The notes: generated by a model from the sequence alone, not told the origin. Shown: positions 9,801 to 19,729, counted from the stretch's first letter. The stretch is DNA of 64,000 bases from Pseudomonas saudiphocaensis (GCF_000756775.1 NZ_CCSF01000001.1:3286001-3350000); one strand, 5' to 3'. A program made the numbers and translations.

Positions 9801-10205
9801 TCAGGACGGATTTTTGGCTGCGTAGCAGGGCGGCGAATTCTGCTCGTCCTGGCGTTCGAGCTGCTCCTCCAGCCACTCTGCCAATACCTGGGCGTTGTTC
9901 TGCTCTTCGTCCCGGGCGGCGTAGATAAGAGTGAGGCGCTCCCGCTTGCCAGCCATGTCCAGCAGCGGCCACCAATGCTCGGGGTGTGCGGCGAGCTGTT
10001 GGCGGTAGCGTTCGCGAAAGGCCTCGAAGTCCAGCTCGTTGCGCTTGAAGGCTCGGCGCAATTCGCTGGATGGCGCCACCTCCTTGTGCCATTGCTCCAG
10101 CTGCAGCGCCTCCTTGCGGCAGTTGCGCGGCCAGAGCCGATCTACCAGCACTCGTCGGCCATCCTCGTGAGTCGGGCTTTCATAGGCGCGTTTGCAGCGG
10201 ATCAT
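9801..10205 (-). CDS. DUF488 family protein
   Basis: A 134-residue cytoplasmic protein with the DUF488 hallmarks: a basic opening IRCKRAYE, the VDRLWPRNCRKE loop, W-HKEVAPSSELRRAF, and LIYAARDEEQNNAQVL. The function of the family is not established. The ATG at 10205 gives the conserved start. It is preceded on the opposite strand by a glycine-zipper protein gene, with 180 bp between the two start codons. The C-terminal tail after residue 115 is polar and probably disordered. Confidence 0.8.
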   Translation of the reverse strand: MIRCKRAYESPTHEDGRRVLVDRLWPRNCRKEALQLEQWHKEVAPSSELRRAFKRNELDFEAFRERYRQQLAAHPEHWWPLLDMAGKRERLTLIYAARDEEQNNAQVLAEWLEEQLERQDEQNSPPCYAAKNPS

Positions 10206-10304
10206 GGCGGGCCTCTGTAGATCAGGTAGGGTCTAAATTACTTATCGTGTGGTTTTTTCAACCTGTGTCGTCAGGGTGATTAGTACATGCTTATACGTAA
10301 CTTC

Positions 10305-10318
10305 TTGATTCTTATCGA
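10305..10318 (+). promoter_or_regulatory. Possible FNR-type (ANR/DNR) box
   Basis: TTGAT-TCTT-ATCGA matches nine of ten positions of TTGAT-N4-ATCAA. It lies 67 bp upstream of the glycine-zipper gene start at 10386. No convincing -10 is seen at the expected distance, so this is tentative. Confidence 0.35.
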
Positions 10319-10385
10319 TATAAATGACGGCACGCTTCATGAAAGAGACGGATGCATTTCCAAAGCTTCGAAGGAGCGCTTCCGC

Positions 10386-10733
10386 ATGAACAAGTCGATA
10401 GTGATAGCCAGTGTACTGCTGCTGACATGCACCCTGGTGAATGCCGATGAAGTGATGACCGTAGAAAGGGACCGTGTGCTGGGCGGCGGATTTGGTGGCC
10501 TCAGTGGCTTCATGCTGGGGGCCGCTGCCGGAGGTCCGCTTGGCGCACTGGTAGGCGCTGGGGTGGGGTATTTCGCCGGACAGGGTGTGCAGGAAGTGGC
10601 GGGGCCGGATCACAGCCTTTATGTGCTCCGGGATGAAGAAGGAAATATCAGTCATCTGCGGACCTCCGCCAAAGGTTTCGAAGTCGGTCAGCAGGTCGAG
10701 CGAGGCGGCAGCCAGTTGGCCGCGCGTCCGTGA
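10386..10733 (+). CDS. Small exported glycine-zipper protein
   Basis: 115 residues. The first 19 form a clear signal peptide (MNKSIVIASVLLLTCTLVNA, cleavage before DE). The middle is a glycine/alanine-rich hydrophobic zipper (GGGFGGLSGFMLGAAAGG... to GVGYFAGQG) as in outer-membrane or periplasmic glycine-zipper proteins. The start at 10386 follows AAGGAG at good distance; the longer upstream reading frame lacks a signal. No enzymatic motif. Function unknown. A weak FNR-like box precedes it and a CopD-like membrane protein gene follows 69 bp later. Confidence 0.75.
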   Translation: MNKSIVIASVLLLTCTLVNADEVMTVERDRVLGGGFGGLSGFMLGAAAGGPLGALVGAGVGYFAGQGVQEVAGPDHSLYVLRDEEGNISHLRTSAKGFEVGQQVERGGSQLAARP

Positions 10734-10802
10734 GGCAATCTGTCGGGGGCAAGGCAGATGGCTGGAGTGCTAGGCTGAAAACCTGACGACCAAGGGGCAG
10801 AA

Positions 10803-11243
10803 ATGAGCTATTCCCTGTTGCATGTGACCCACTTGCTGGGTGCGATCTTTTTCATCGGTGCGCTGTTTATCGAGGTGGCCGTGCTGGCCAGGGTGCGGCA
10901 GCAGATCGAGCCGGAGCTGATGCAGCGTGTCGACAAGGCGGTCGGCGCACGCTTGCGGGTGGTGTTGCACTGGGTGGTGCTGTTCGTCTACGGCGCGGGT
11001 ATTGGCCTGGCTTGGCATCATCGGCATCTGCTTGCCGATCCTTTTGCCAGCAGTTTCGGCACGCTGCTGACGCTGAAGATTCTGCTCGCCATCGGTGTCT
11101 TCTTCACCTTTGGCGCAGTGGCCATGCTGCTGCGTAGCGGGCGGATGACACCGGGGCGCTACCGTGCCATTCACTGGGCCATCTTTCTGCAGATGGTCGG
11201 CATTGTGGTGTTGGCCAAGGCGATGTTTTATCTGAGCTGGTAG
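10803..11243 (+). CDS. CopD-like four-helix membrane protein
   Basis: 146 residues with four predicted membrane helices (about 5-25, 50-72, 85-110, 123-143). Histidines in the first helix region (SLLHVTHLLGAIFFIGALF) and in VLHWVVLF recall CopD/DUF2269-type haem or copper-associated membrane proteins. No other catalytic feature. The start is ATG at 10803 just after GGGCAGAA. It is likely cytoplasmic-membrane located. Family assignment is by overall pattern only. Confidence 0.6.
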   Translation: MSYSLLHVTHLLGAIFFIGALFIEVAVLARVRQQIEPELMQRVDKAVGARLRVVLHWVVLFVYGAGIGLAWHHRHLLADPFASSFGTLLTLKILLAIGVFFTFGAVAMLLRSGRMTPGRYRAIHWAIFLQMVGIVVLAKAMFYLSW

Positions 11244-11270
11244 CGCGGTCGTGGGCCAGAGCCTGGCACC

Positions 11271-11347
11271 TGTAGGAGTGGGCCATGCCCACGAACAGCG
11301 TCTGCACGCTGATGCGGGCTTCTTCACGGGCATGGCCCGTTCCCACA
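11271..11347. repeat. REP doublet (GTAGGAG/GGGCCATGCCC type)
   Basis: Two inverted 25-bp REP units, GTAGGAGTGGGCCATGCCC-(A/G)CGAA at 11271-11295 and its reverse complement at 11323-11347. The same unit recurs at 21.5-21.8 kb and 34.57 kb. The remaining sequence to 11515 shows no gene. Confidence 0.8.
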
Positions 11348-11515
11348 TTTTCCTGATGCGCTGGAAGCTTCAGCTTGGTGGGTGCAAGCACCGCAGGTGC
11401 TTCTGTCGGTGCCCATCGTGTCATTGATTGGGCCTGATTCAGCAGGCGTACTTTCGTTGCTTTCACGCCTGCCGGGTTTAAGGTGAATGTAACCACCCGA
11501 ACCCAGAGGTATCGC

Positions 11516-12766
11516 ATGAATTTCGCCTACAGCCCGCGTGTGGAGGCACTGCGTCAGCAACTGCACGCCTTCATGGATCAGCACATTGTGCCGCGCATCG
11601 GCGCCTGGCATGCCGAGGTTGCTGCCGGCCAGTACCCGGTTTCCTTTATGGACGACCTCAAGGCGCTGGCGCGTGCGGAAGGGCTGTGGAACCTGTTCCT
11701 GCCGTCGCTGGGCGCTGACGAGCCGGGAATGGGCCTGAGCAATCTGGAATACGCACCACTGGCGGAAATCATGGGGCGCGTGCACTGGGCGTCCGAGGTG
11801 TTCAACTGCAATGCACCGGACACCGGCAACATGGAGCTGCTGCACATGTTCGCCACGCCTGAGCAGCGCGAGCGCTGGCTCAAGCCGCTGCTCGAAGGCG
11901 AGATCCGCTCGGCCTTCGCCATGACCGAGCCGGACGTACCCTCATCGGATGCCACCAACATCCAGACCCTGATTCGCCGTGACGGCGACGACTACGTCAT
12001 CAACGGACGCAAGTGGTTCATCACCAACGCCGCGCACCCCAGCTGCAAGGTGCTGATCGTGATGGGCAAGACCGATCCCGACGCCGACACCCATCAGCAG
12101 CAGAGCATGATTCTGGTGCCCTTCGACACGCCTGGCGTGGAGCTGGTGCGCAATATTCCGGTGATGAACCATATCGCCCCCGAGGGCCACTGCGAGCTAC
12201 TGTTCAAGGATGTGCGAGTGCCGGCGAGCAACCTGCTGGGTAAGGAGGGCGAGGGCTTCATGATGGCCCAGGCGCGCCTGGGACCGGGTCGCATCCATCA
12301 CTGCATGCGTTCCATCGGCATGGCCGAGCTGGCGCTGGAGCTGATGGTCGAGCGTAGCCAGGAACGCAAGGCTTTCGGCAAATACCTGGCGCAGTATTCC
12401 AACATTGCCGACTGGATTGCCGAGTCGCGTATCGAGATCGAGCAGGCGCGGCTGCTGGTATTGAAAACCGCCTGGATGATCGACGAGGTCGGCGCCAGGG
12501 CGGCACGCAAGGAAATCGCCATGATCAAGGCGCTGGTGCCGCGCATGCATACAAACGTCGTCGATCGTGCAATCCAGGTATATGGAGCCATGGGTCTGAC
12601 GCCTGACACGCCGCTGGCGGACATGTGGATAGGCGGGCGTTCCCTGCGCTTTGCCGATGGCCCCGACCAGGTGCATCTGCGCAGCATCACGAGGATGGAA
12701 ATAAAGGCCAGCGAGGCCAGTCGTGGCGCCACCGCAGCCTATCTCACGCCACCGGGTCGCCACTGA
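11516..12766 (+). CDS. Acyl-CoA dehydrogenase family protein
   Basis: FAD-dependent acyl-CoA dehydrogenase of about 416 residues. It shows the standard three domains: an N-terminal helical domain, the middle beta domain with FAMTEPDVPSSDATN and WFITNAAHP (FAD/substrate contacts), and a C-terminal helical domain with SQERKAFGKYLAQYSNIADWIAE and QVYGAMGLTPDTPL. The start at 11516 follows AGAGG. It resembles the large ACAD10/11-like or long-chain group, but substrate chain length cannot be read from sequence. It stands alone between a REP doublet and the nos region, with a perfect 11-bp inverted repeat just downstream. Confidence 0.88.
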   Translation: MNFAYSPRVEALRQQLHAFMDQHIVPRIGAWHAEVAAGQYPVSFMDDLKALARAEGLWNLFLPSLGADEPGMGLSNLEYAPLAEIMGRVHWASEVFNCNAPDTGNMELLHMFATPEQRERWLKPLLEGEIRSAFAMTEPDVPSSDATNIQTLIRRDGDDYVINGRKWFITNAAHPSCKVLIVMGKTDPDADTHQQQSMILVPFDTPGVELVRNIPVMNHIAPEGHCELLFKDVRVPASNLLGKEGEGFMMAQARLGPGRIHHCMRSIGMAELALELMVERSQERKAFGKYLAQYSNIADWIAESRIEIEQARLLVLKTAWMIDEVGARAARKEIAMIKALVPRMHTNVVDRAIQVYGAMGLTPDTPLADMWIGGRSLRFADGPDQVHLRSITRMEIKASEASRGATAAYLTPPGRH

Positions 12767-12814
12767 TCGGAGCGCTCGTCAGCGGGGTTGCTGCCGATGC
12801 AGTAGCTTTTGAAC

Positions 12815-12852
12815 CTGGGCTGGAATAGCGAAGCGGTGCTGTTCCAGCCCAG
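12815..12852. terminator. Perfect 11-bp inverted repeat after the acyl-CoA dehydrogenase gene
   Basis: CTGGGCTGGAA (12815-12825) pairs exactly with TTCCAGCCCAG (12842-12852) around a 16-base loop, 49 bp after the stop. There is no T-run, so it could be a factor-dependent terminator or 3' stabiliser. The rest of 12853-13105 shows no gene I can support. Confidence 0.5.
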
Positions 12853-13114
12853 CCGGTGCGTTGGGTCCTTTCGTGCCAGATGCCGATGGCTTTAACGTAA
12901 ACCTTTTCTCTTCGGGACTTCTCTCCAGCCGCTGCGCCGCTAGGTATTTGTCCGGCGTGGTCGTAATGGACGACAGCGTCTGGATGCCGCCAAAAGCCCC
13001 ATATCTTGAACGTCCCTGAATAGCAGCTAGTCTTCATCGAGGTATGGCAGGCTCTGGCGTGCATCTGCGCTTTCGTTGACATGGCTCAACGGAAGCGCGC
13101 TTTAGATGGCGGGC

Positions 13115-13128
13115 TTGATTGTAATCAA
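13115..13128 (+). promoter_or_regulatory. Perfect FNR-type (ANR/DNR) box of the nosR promoter
   Basis: TTGAT-TGTA-ATCAA is a perfect match to the FNR consensus. A -10 candidate TACCAT (13152-13157) is centred about 33 bp downstream, the spacing of a class II FNR promoter, putting the start of transcription near 13164 and the nosR ATG at 13190. Confidence 0.85.
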
Positions 13129-13189
13129 GGGTAAACCCGACTCGTGTCACCTACCATGCCTCGAACATTTCTGCGGGAAGTGGAGTGAT

Positions 13190-15364
13190 ATGAAGCCCCT
13201 GTGTAGTACGTCTGTAGTCAGTGGCAATTGGGGGAAGTGTCTGCTGGTCGCAGTATTCCTTATGTTCACCAGCCTGACGCTGCAGGCCAAGGAGTACGAG
13301 GCCGAACGGCAGCGTATCGAGCAGTTCTTCCCCCGCGCTACGCACATTTCCGAGCCTGAGGGCGAATACCAGGTGCGTACCCTGGCCGACGGCGTCGGTA
13401 CGGTGCACGGCTACGCCTTCCAGAGCATCCACGTCACCGACATGCCGGCCTACTCCGGCAAGCCGATCAACATGCAGATCCTGCTCGACCCTGCAGGCGC
13501 CATCGTTGATGCCTACATGCTCGAACACCACGAACCCATCGTGCTGATCGGCATTCCCGAGCAAAAAGTGCACGACTTCAACGCCCACTACGCCGGCATC
13601 AGGGCCGACCAGCGCGTGGTGGTCGGCCGTTCCAGCGACCAGAGCGCGGTGACCATCGATGCCGTGACCGGTGCCACCGTGACGGTGATGGTGATCAACG
13701 AAATCGTCATGCGCGCCGCACACACGGTCGCCGTGGACCTGGGCCTGGTGGCCGCCGGCGCCAGTGCTCGGCCGAAGATCGCCCTGGTACGCGAAGATAT
13801 TTATCAGCCTAGCAACTGGACCGAATTGACGGGTAATGGCGCCATCCGCCGCATGCACCTGACCCGAGGCCAGGTGGACGACGCCTTCATCGGCACCGAG
13901 GCAGAGGGTGTCGACGTGGCCAGCGCGGAGCAGCGCGACGAGACCTTCATCGATCTCTACGCCACCCATCTGAACCCGCCCACCATTGGCCGCAACCTGC
14001 TGGGCGAACGTCAGTACAGCGAACTGATGGAGAACCTCAAGCCGGGCGAGCACGCGTTCGCGGTGCTGGCCAACGGTGACTACTCGTTCAAGGGCTCGGG
14101 CTATGTGCGTGGCGGCATCTTCGATCGGGTGCAGCTGCGTCAGTTCGGCGACACCATCAGTTTCCGCGACCTGGACTTCATCCGCCTATCCGACGTTTAC
14201 GCCGAGGGCATGCCGGACTTCTTCGAGATGGCGATCTTCATCGCCCGCGAGCAATACCGTTTCGACCCCGGTTCGGCCTGGAACCTGGAGCTGCTGGTAC
14301 GTCGTCAGATCGGCCCGATCGAGAGCATCTTCACCAGCTTCGAAATGCCCTACCTGCTGCCTGATGCCTATTTCGAGCGGCCGCCGCTGACTGCCGAGGA
14401 ACTGGCCGCCATCGAAGAGGCCAACCGTCCGCTGTGGGTCAATATCTGGTACCAGAAGAGCTTCCAGATCGGCGTGATCCTGGTGGCGCTGACACTGCTG
14501 ACCGTAATCCTGTTCATGCAGGACAAATTCGCCAAGCACCCCAACTTCCTCAAGAAGCTGCGCCACGGCTATCTGATCTTCACCGTGGTGTTTATCGGCT
14601 GGTACGCCCTGGGGCAGCTGTCGGTGGTCAACGTCCTGACCTTTGTCCATGCCCTGGTGCAGGACTTCCGCTGGGAACTGTTCCTCACCGACCCGGTGAT
14701 ATTCATTCTCTGGGTGTTCACTGCCGCCAGCATCCTGCTGTGGGGCCGCGGCGTGTTCTGCGGTTGGCTGTGCCCCTTTGGCGCCCTCCAGGAGTTGATC
14801 AACGAGGCCGCGCGCTGGCTGAAGATTCCTCAGTACGACGTGCCCTTTGCCGTGCACGAGCGGCTCTGGGCGATCAAGTACATCGTCCTGCTGGTGCTGT
14901 TCGGCATCTCGCTGGAGTCGATGATGATGGCCGAGAAGGCTGCCGAGGTGGAGCCGTTCAAGACCGCCATCACCCTCAAGTTCGACCGCCAGTGGTGGTT
15001 CGTCGCCTACGCGGTATTCCTCCTGGTGATCAACATCTTTACCCGCAAGGTGTACTGCCGCTACGTCTGCCCGCTGGGCGCAGGCCTGGCGATCACCGGC
15101 CGCTTCCGCCTGTTCGACTGGCTCAAGCGGCGCAAGGAATGCGGCAACCCCTGCCAGATTTGCGCCAACGAGTGCGAGGTGCAGGCGATCCATCCGGATG
15201 GGCACATCAACCACAACGAGTGCCATTACTGCCTCGATTGCCAGATGACCTATCACAACGAGAACAAGTGTCCGCCGCTGATCGCGAAGAACAAGCGCGC
15301 CCGGCGTGACAAAAAGGCCCCAGCTGCACCGCAGTTGATTCCCGTGCAAGTGGTGGAACCCTGA
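13190..15364 (+). CDS. nosR: Nitrous oxide reduction membrane flavo-/iron-sulfur protein NosR
   Basis: A 724-residue inner-membrane protein needed for nos expression and electron supply to NosZ. It starts with a signal-like segment (GKCLLVAVFLMFTSLTLQA). A periplasmic FMN-binding domain follows, with DAVTGATVTV near residue 160, where the Thr carries the covalent flavin. Then comes a multi-helix membrane part with CGWLCPFGALQEL and CRYVCPLGAGL, and a C-terminal cytoplasmic ferredoxin-like domain (CGNPCQICANECEV and CHYCLDCQMTYHNENKC). ATG 13190 follows GTGGAG; an earlier in-frame ATG at 13106 would lie upstream of the promoter. Length matches P. stutzeri NosR. An ANR/DNR box is directly upstream. 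Confidence 0.97.
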   Translation: MKPLCSTSVVSGNWGKCLLVAVFLMFTSLTLQAKEYEAERQRIEQFFPRATHISEPEGEYQVRTLADGVGTVHGYAFQSIHVTDMPAYSGKPINMQILLDPAGAIVDAYMLEHHEPIVLIGIPEQKVHDFNAHYAGIRADQRVVVGRSSDQSAVTIDAVTGATVTVMVINEIVMRAAHTVAVDLGLVAAGASARPKIALVREDIYQPSNWTELTGNGAIRRMHLTRGQVDDAFIGTEAEGVDVASAEQRDETFIDLYATHLNPPTIGRNLLGERQYSELMENLKPGEHAFAVLANGDYSFKGSGYVRGGIFDRVQLRQFGDTISFRDLDFIRLSDVYAEGMPDFFEMAIFIAREQYRFDPGSAWNLELLVRRQIGPIESIFTSFEMPYLLPDAYFERPPLTAEELAAIEEANRPLWVNIWYQKSFQIGVILVALTLLTVILFMQDKFAKHPNFLKKLRHGYLIFTVVFIGWYALGQLSVVNVLTFVHALVQDFRWELFLTDPVIFILWVFTAASILLWGRGVFCGWLCPFGALQELINEAARWLKIPQYDVPFAVHERLWAIKYIVLLVLFGISLESMMMAEKAAEVEPFKTAITLKFDRQWWFVAYAVFLLVINIFTRKVYCRYVCPLGAGLAITGRFRLFDWLKRRKECGNPCQICANECEVQAIHPDGHINHNECHYCLDCQMTYHNENKCPPLIAKNKRARRDKKAPAAPQLIPVQVVEP

Positions 15365-15436
15365 GCGCGCTTCTGCCAGCCGCTCGAACTGGTAGTTAGA
15401 CCCGTGTTTGAAGATGTCCCAAAGGAGCGAAACCCC

Positions 15437-17350
15437 ATGAGCGACAAAGATTCCAAGAACACCCAGGCGCCTGAGAAGCTCAACCTCAGCCGCCGCGGCT
15501 TCCTCGGTGCCAGCGCCGTGACCGGTGCAGCGGTGGCCGCCACCGCGCTCGGCGGTGCGGTAATGACTCGTGAGTCCTGGGCCCAGGCGGTCAAGGAATC
15601 CAAGCAGAAAATCCACGTTGGCCCCGGCGAACTGGATGACTACTACGGCTTCTGGTCCGGCGGCCACCAGGGTGAAGTGCGCGTCCTGGGCGTACCGTCC
15701 ATGCGCGAAATCATGCGTATCCCGGTGTTCAACGTCGACTCGGCCAGCGGCTGGGGCCTGACCAACGAAAGCCGCGCGATCATGGGCGAAAGCGCCAAGT
15801 TCCTGAACGGCGACTGCCACCACCCGCACATCTCCATGACCGACGGCAAGTACGACGGCAAGTACCTGTTCATCAACGACAAGGCCAACAGCCGCGTTGC
15901 ACGTATCCGCCTGGATATCATGAAGTGCGACAAGATGCTCACCATTCCCAACGTCCAGGCCATCCACGGTCTGCGTCTGCAGAAGGTGCCGCACACCAAG
16001 TACGTGTTTGCCAACGCCGAGTTCATCATCCCGCACCCCAACGACGGCAAGGTCTTCGACCTGCAGGATGAAAACAGCTACACCATGTACAACGCCATCG
16101 ATGCGGAAACCATGGAAATGGCCTTCCAGGTCATCGTCGACGGCAACCTCGACAACACCGACGCCGACTACACCGGCCGCTTTGCCGCCGCCACCTGCTA
16201 CAACTCGGAGAGGGCCTTCGACCTGGGCGGGATGATGCGCAACGAGCGCGACTGGGTGGTGGTGTTCGACATCCATGCGATTGAAAAAGCCGTCAAGGCC
16301 GGCAAGTTCATCACCCTCGGCGACTCCAAGACGCCAGTGCTCGACGGCCGCAAGAAAGATGGCAAGAACAGCGAGTTCACCCGCTACGTGCCAGTGCCGA
16401 AGAACCCTCACGGCCTCAACACCTCGTCCGATGGCAAGTACTTCATCGCCAACGGCAAGCTGTCGCCGACCTGCTCGATGATCGCCATCGACATGCTGCC
16501 CGATCTGTTCGCCGGCAAGCTGAAGGACGAGCGTGACGTGGTGGTCGGTGAGCCGGAACTGGGTCTCGGCCCGCTGCATACCACTTTCGACGGCCGCGGC
16601 AACGCCTACACCACGTTGTTCATCGACAGCCAGGTGGTCAAGTGGAACATGGAGGAGGCCCGCCGTGCCTACAAGGGCGAGAAGGTCAACTACATCAAGC
16701 AGAAGCTCGACGTGCATTACCAGCCGGGCCACCTGCACGCCTCGCTGTGCGAAACCAGCGAAGCCGATGGCAAGTGGCTGGTGGCGCTGTCCAAGTTCTC
16801 CAAGGACCGCTTCCTGCCGACCGGCCCGTTGCACCCGGAAAACGATCAGCTGATCGATATTTCGGGCGATGAAATGAAGCTGGTACACGACGGCCCGACC
16901 TATGCCGAGCCGCATGACTGCATCATGGCCCGCCGTGATCAGATCAAGACCAAGAAGATCTGGGACCGCAACGATCCGTTCTTCGCGCCAACCGTGAAGA
17001 TGGCCGAGAAGGACGGCATCAACCTGACGGCTGACAACAAGGTCATCCGCGACGGCAACAAGGTCCGCGTCTATATGACCTCCATGGCGCCGGCGTTCGG
17101 CGTGCAGGAGTTCACCGTCAAGCAGGGTGACGAAGTGACCGTGGTCGTGACCAACATCGACCAGATCGAGGACGTGACCCACGGTTTCGTCATGGTCAAC
17201 CATGGCGTGAGCATGGAGATCAGCCCGCAGCAGACCTCCTCCATCACCTTTGTCGCCGACAAGCCCGGCCTGCATTGGTACTACTGCAGCTGGTTCTGCC
17301 ATGCGCTGCACATGGAGATGGTCGGTCGCATGATGGTCGAGCCGGCCTGA
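15437..17350 (+). CDS. nosZ: Nitrous oxide reductase NosZ (clade I, Tat-exported)
   Basis: Periplasmic copper enzyme reducing N2O to N2, 637 residues. It begins with a twin-arginine signal (LSRRGFLGASAVTGAAVAATALGG). A seven-bladed propeller carrying the CuZ histidines follows (GDCHHPHIS, KNPHGLN, GPLHTTFD, GHLHAS, YAEPHDC regions). The C-terminal cupredoxin domain has the CuA site YYCSWFCHALHMEM (Cys617, Cys621, His625, Met628). ATG 15437 is preceded by AAGGAG. The Tat signal and the nosR-Z-D-F-Y-L order define the clade I system. All visible ligands are intact, so the enzyme should be functional. Confidence 0.98.
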   Translation: MSDKDSKNTQAPEKLNLSRRGFLGASAVTGAAVAATALGGAVMTRESWAQAVKESKQKIHVGPGELDDYYGFWSGGHQGEVRVLGVPSMREIMRIPVFNVDSASGWGLTNESRAIMGESAKFLNGDCHHPHISMTDGKYDGKYLFINDKANSRVARIRLDIMKCDKMLTIPNVQAIHGLRLQKVPHTKYVFANAEFIIPHPNDGKVFDLQDENSYTMYNAIDAETMEMAFQVIVDGNLDNTDADYTGRFAAATCYNSERAFDLGGMMRNERDWVVVFDIHAIEKAVKAGKFITLGDSKTPVLDGRKKDGKNSEFTRYVPVPKNPHGLNTSSDGKYFIANGKLSPTCSMIAIDMLPDLFAGKLKDERDVVVGEPELGLGPLHTTFDGRGNAYTTLFIDSQVVKWNMEEARRAYKGEKVNYIKQKLDVHYQPGHLHASLCETSEADGKWLVALSKFSKDRFLPTGPLHPENDQLIDISGDEMKLVHDGPTYAEPHDCIMARRDQIKTKKIWDRNDPFFAPTVKMAEKDGINLTADNKVIRDGNKVRVYMTSMAPAFGVQEFTVKQGDEVTVVVTNIDQIEDVTHGFVMVNHGVSMEISPQQTSSITFVADKPGLHWYYCSWFCHALHMEMVGRMMVEPA

Positions 17351-17366
17351 GGCCAGGCTGCGTGAT

Positions 17367-17407
17367 TCGTGGGGCGGTCAGGCGCATGCGCCGCGTCGCT
17401 CCCACGA
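17367..17407 (+). terminator. Hairpin between nosZ and nosD
   Basis: TCGTGGG (17367-17373) pairs with CCCACGA (17401-17407), extended by GCG/CGC with a bulge, and is followed by GCATTTT. It lies in the 124-bp gap after nosZ and may attenuate or process the transcript so that nosZ exceeds nosDFYL. Confidence 0.5.
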
Positions 17408-17474
17408 GCATTTTCCGGCACGGCAACCCTCGGCTGCTGTGCTGCATGATTCGCCTGGATACTGAAAGAAGGTA

Positions 17475-18806
17475 ATGGCTGTGCTCGGATTTCAGGCAAC
17501 TCATCGATTGCAAGCGACATTGGCGCTCATGGCGCTGATGATTTCCAGCGGCGCCGCTCTGGCGGCGCCGCAACCCATCACCGTTCTGCCGCTGCAGGCA
17601 GAGGGCGACAACCGCTGGACGCTGCCGGCCGGCGATTACAGCGGACAATTTCTAATCGACCAGCCGATGACGCTGACCTGTGCGCCGGGCGCCGTGATCC
17701 GCGGGCAGAACCGCGGCAACGTCCTTACCGTGCGCGCAGCGGACGTCACCATCGAAGGGTGTGAGTTGCGCGAGTCGGGCCGCGACCTGACCCAGATGAA
17801 CGCAGCGATCTTTCTCGAACCCACGGCCAATGGCACGGTGATCCGCAACAACTACCTGCAGGGAGCGGGCTTCGGGATCTGGGCGGAGCTCAACCAGAAC
17901 GTGCTGATCGAAGGCAACCGGATCGAAGGCGACCTCGGCCTGCGTTCCCAGGATCGCGGCAACGGCATCCACCTGTTTTCCGTGAAAGGTGCCCGCGTGC
18001 TGGGCAACCACGTCTGGCACACCCGCGACGGCATCTATATCGACAACTCCAACGGCAACAGCATCGAGCACAATCTGTTCGAGGATCTGCGCTATGGCGT
18101 GCACTACATGTTTTCCCATGACAACCGTGTCATCGCCAATACCACTCGCCGCACCCGCACCGGCTACGCGCTGATGCAAAGCCGCAAGCTGACCGTGACC
18201 GGCAACCGCTCGGAGCAGGACCAGAACTACGGGATCCTGATGAACTACATCACCTACTCGACGATCAGCGACAACCTCGTCGCCGACGTGGAGCGTGGCG
18301 ATACCGGTGGCGACAGCATGATCAGCGGCGGTGAAGGCAAGGCGCTGTTCATCTACAACTCGCTGTTCAACACCATCGAGGACAACCACTTCCAGCGCAG
18401 CGACCTGGGCATCCACCTGACTGCGGGTTCGGAAGACAACCGTATCTCCGGCAACGCGTTCGTCGGCAATGCGCAGCAGGTCAAGTACGTTGCCATACGC
18501 ACCCAGGAATGGTCGGTGGACGGCCGCGGCAACTACTGGAGCGACTACCTGGGCTGGGACCGTAACGAAGACGGTCTGGGCGATATCGCCTACGAGCCCA
18601 ATGACAACGTCGACCGCCTGCTGTGGATGTACCCCCAGGTGCGCCTGCTGATGAACAGCCCGAGCATCGAAGTGCTGCGCTGGGTGCAGCGCGCGTTTCC
18701 GGTGGTCAAGTCACCGGGGGTGCAGGACAGCCATCCGCTGATGAAGCCGCCTGCCAGAGGCGTCACCGAGGAACCGATGAACACAACGCAGAGGCCCCAC
18801 TCATGA
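17475..18806 (+). CDS. nosD: Periplasmic copper-insertion protein NosD
   Basis: A 443-residue right-handed parallel beta-helix protein required for maturation of the NosZ CuZ cluster. A signal peptide (about 1-30, ending SSGAALAA) is followed by repeated PbH1/NosD units such as [45 protein letters not shown] and [22 protein letters not shown]. These give the carbohydrate-binding/CASH-type helix. ATG 17475 follows GAAGG. The stop overlaps nosF (ATGA), so nosDFY are translationally coupled; NosD works with the NosFY ABC transporter in the periplasm. Confidence 0.96.
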   Translation: MAVLGFQATHRLQATLALMALMISSGAALAAPQPITVLPLQAEGDNRWTLPAGDYSGQFLIDQPMTLTCAPGAVIRGQNRGNVLTVRAADVTIEGCELRESGRDLTQMNAAIFLEPTANGTVIRNNYLQGAGFGIWAELNQNVLIEGNRIEGDLGLRSQDRGNGIHLFSVKGARVLGNHVWHTRDGIYIDNSNGNSIEHNLFEDLRYGVHYMFSHDNRVIANTTRRTRTGYALMQSRKLTVTGNRSEQDQNYGILMNYITYSTISDNLVADVERGDTGGDSMISGGEGKALFIYNSLFNTIEDNHFQRSDLGIHLTAGSEDNRISGNAFVGNAQQVKYVAIRTQEWSVDGRGNYWSDYLGWDRNEDGLGDIAYEPNDNVDRLLWMYPQVRLLMNSPSIEVLRWVQRAFPVVKSPGVQDSHPLMKPPARGVTEEPMNTTQRPHS

Positions 18807-19729
18807 ATGCTGTCGAGATCCAGGGCGTCAGCCAGCGTTACGGCAACATGACCGTGTTGCAGGATTTGAACCTGAGCCTGGGCGAGGGCGAGGTGCTGGG
18901 GCTGTTCGGCCATAACGGCGCCGGCAAGACCACCAGCATGAAACTGATTCTCGGCCTGCTGCAGGCCAGCGAAGGGCGCGTCCAGGTGCTGGGGCGCGAT
19001 CCGCGCACCACCGATGTGCGCCGCCAGCTGGGTTATCTGCCGGAGAACGTGACCTTCTACCCGCAACTGACGGGGCGTGAAACCCTGCGACACTTCGCGC
19101 GGCTGAAGAGCACGCCGCTTGGCCAGGTAGACGATCTGCTCGAGCAGGTCGGCCTCGCTCACGCCGCTGACCGTCGGGTGAAAACCTACTCCAAGGGCAT
19201 GCGCCAGCGCCTCGGTCTGGCCCAGGCGGTGCTCGGCGAACCGCGGCTGCTGCTCCTCGACGAGCCCACCGTGGGTCTCGACCCAATCGCCACCCAGGAG
19301 CTTTACTTGCTGGTCGATCGCCTGCGCCGCAGCGGTACCAGCGTGATCCTCTGCTCCCACGTGCTGCCCGGCGTGGAAGCGCATATCAACCGCGCGGCGA
19401 TCCTGGCCAAGGGCCGTTTGCAGGCCATCGGCAGCATCAAGCAGTTGCGTGGTGAGGCGGGTTTGCCGACCCGCATTCGTGCCAGCGGCATGAGCCAGAG
19501 CGACGCCTGGCTGGAGCGCTGGAACGCCGCGGGCTATTCGACGCAGCGGCATGGCGCCGATGGCGTCGAGGTGGTCGCCGTCAACGGCCACAAGCTGCCT
19601 TTGCTGCGCGAGCTGCTCGGCGAGGGCGAGCCCCAAGACGTGGAGATCCATCAGCCCTCGCTGGAGGATCTGTATCGCTACTACATGGAGCGCGCCGGCG
19701 ACGTGCGGGCGGCGGAGGGCAAGGCATGA
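18803..19729 (+). CDS. nosF: ABC transporter ATP-binding protein NosF
   Basis: Cytoplasmic ATPase of the NosDFY system, 308 residues. Walker [10 protein letters not shown] is at 36-44, the signature is [14 protein letters not shown], Walker B is [13 protein letters not shown] and the switch histidine is in CSHVLPG. The C-terminal 80 residues form the usual extension of this ABC subfamily. The start at 18803 overlaps the nosD stop by four bases and the end overlaps nosY the same way. It energises delivery of the sulfur/copper component for CuZ assembly together with NosY and NosD. Confidence 0.96.
   Translation: MNAVEIQGVSQRYGNMTVLQDLNLSLGEGEVLGLFGHNGAGKTTSMKLILGLLQASEGRVQVLGRDPRTTDVRRQLGYLPENVTFYPQLTGRETLRHFARLKSTPLGQVDDLLEQVGLAHAADRRVKTYSKGMRQRLGLAQAVLGEPRLLLLDEPTVGLDPIATQELYLLVDRLRRSGTSVILCSHVLPGVEAHINRAAILAKGRLQAIGSIKQLRGEAGLPTRIRASGMSQSDAWLERWNAAGYSTQRHGADGVEVVAVNGHKLPLLRELLGEGEPQDVEIHQPSLEDLYRYYMERAGDVRAAEGKA

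Noticed and set aside
12744-13082. A 112-codon minus-strand frame between the acyl-CoA dehydrogenase and nosR
   Set aside because: No ribosome site, no recognisable domain, random-looking composition; it also overlaps the dehydrogenase end.
15365-15436. Search for an FNR-type box directly before nosZ
   Set aside because: No acceptable TTGAT-N4-ATCAA match was found; nosZ is likely served by the nosR promoter or an unrecognised one.
14186-17311. A 1041-codon open frame antisense to nosR and nosZ
   Set aside because: It mirrors the third-position GC bias of the two real genes. Its product is His/Val/Asp-rich without any domain, and nosR/nosZ are certain on the other strand.
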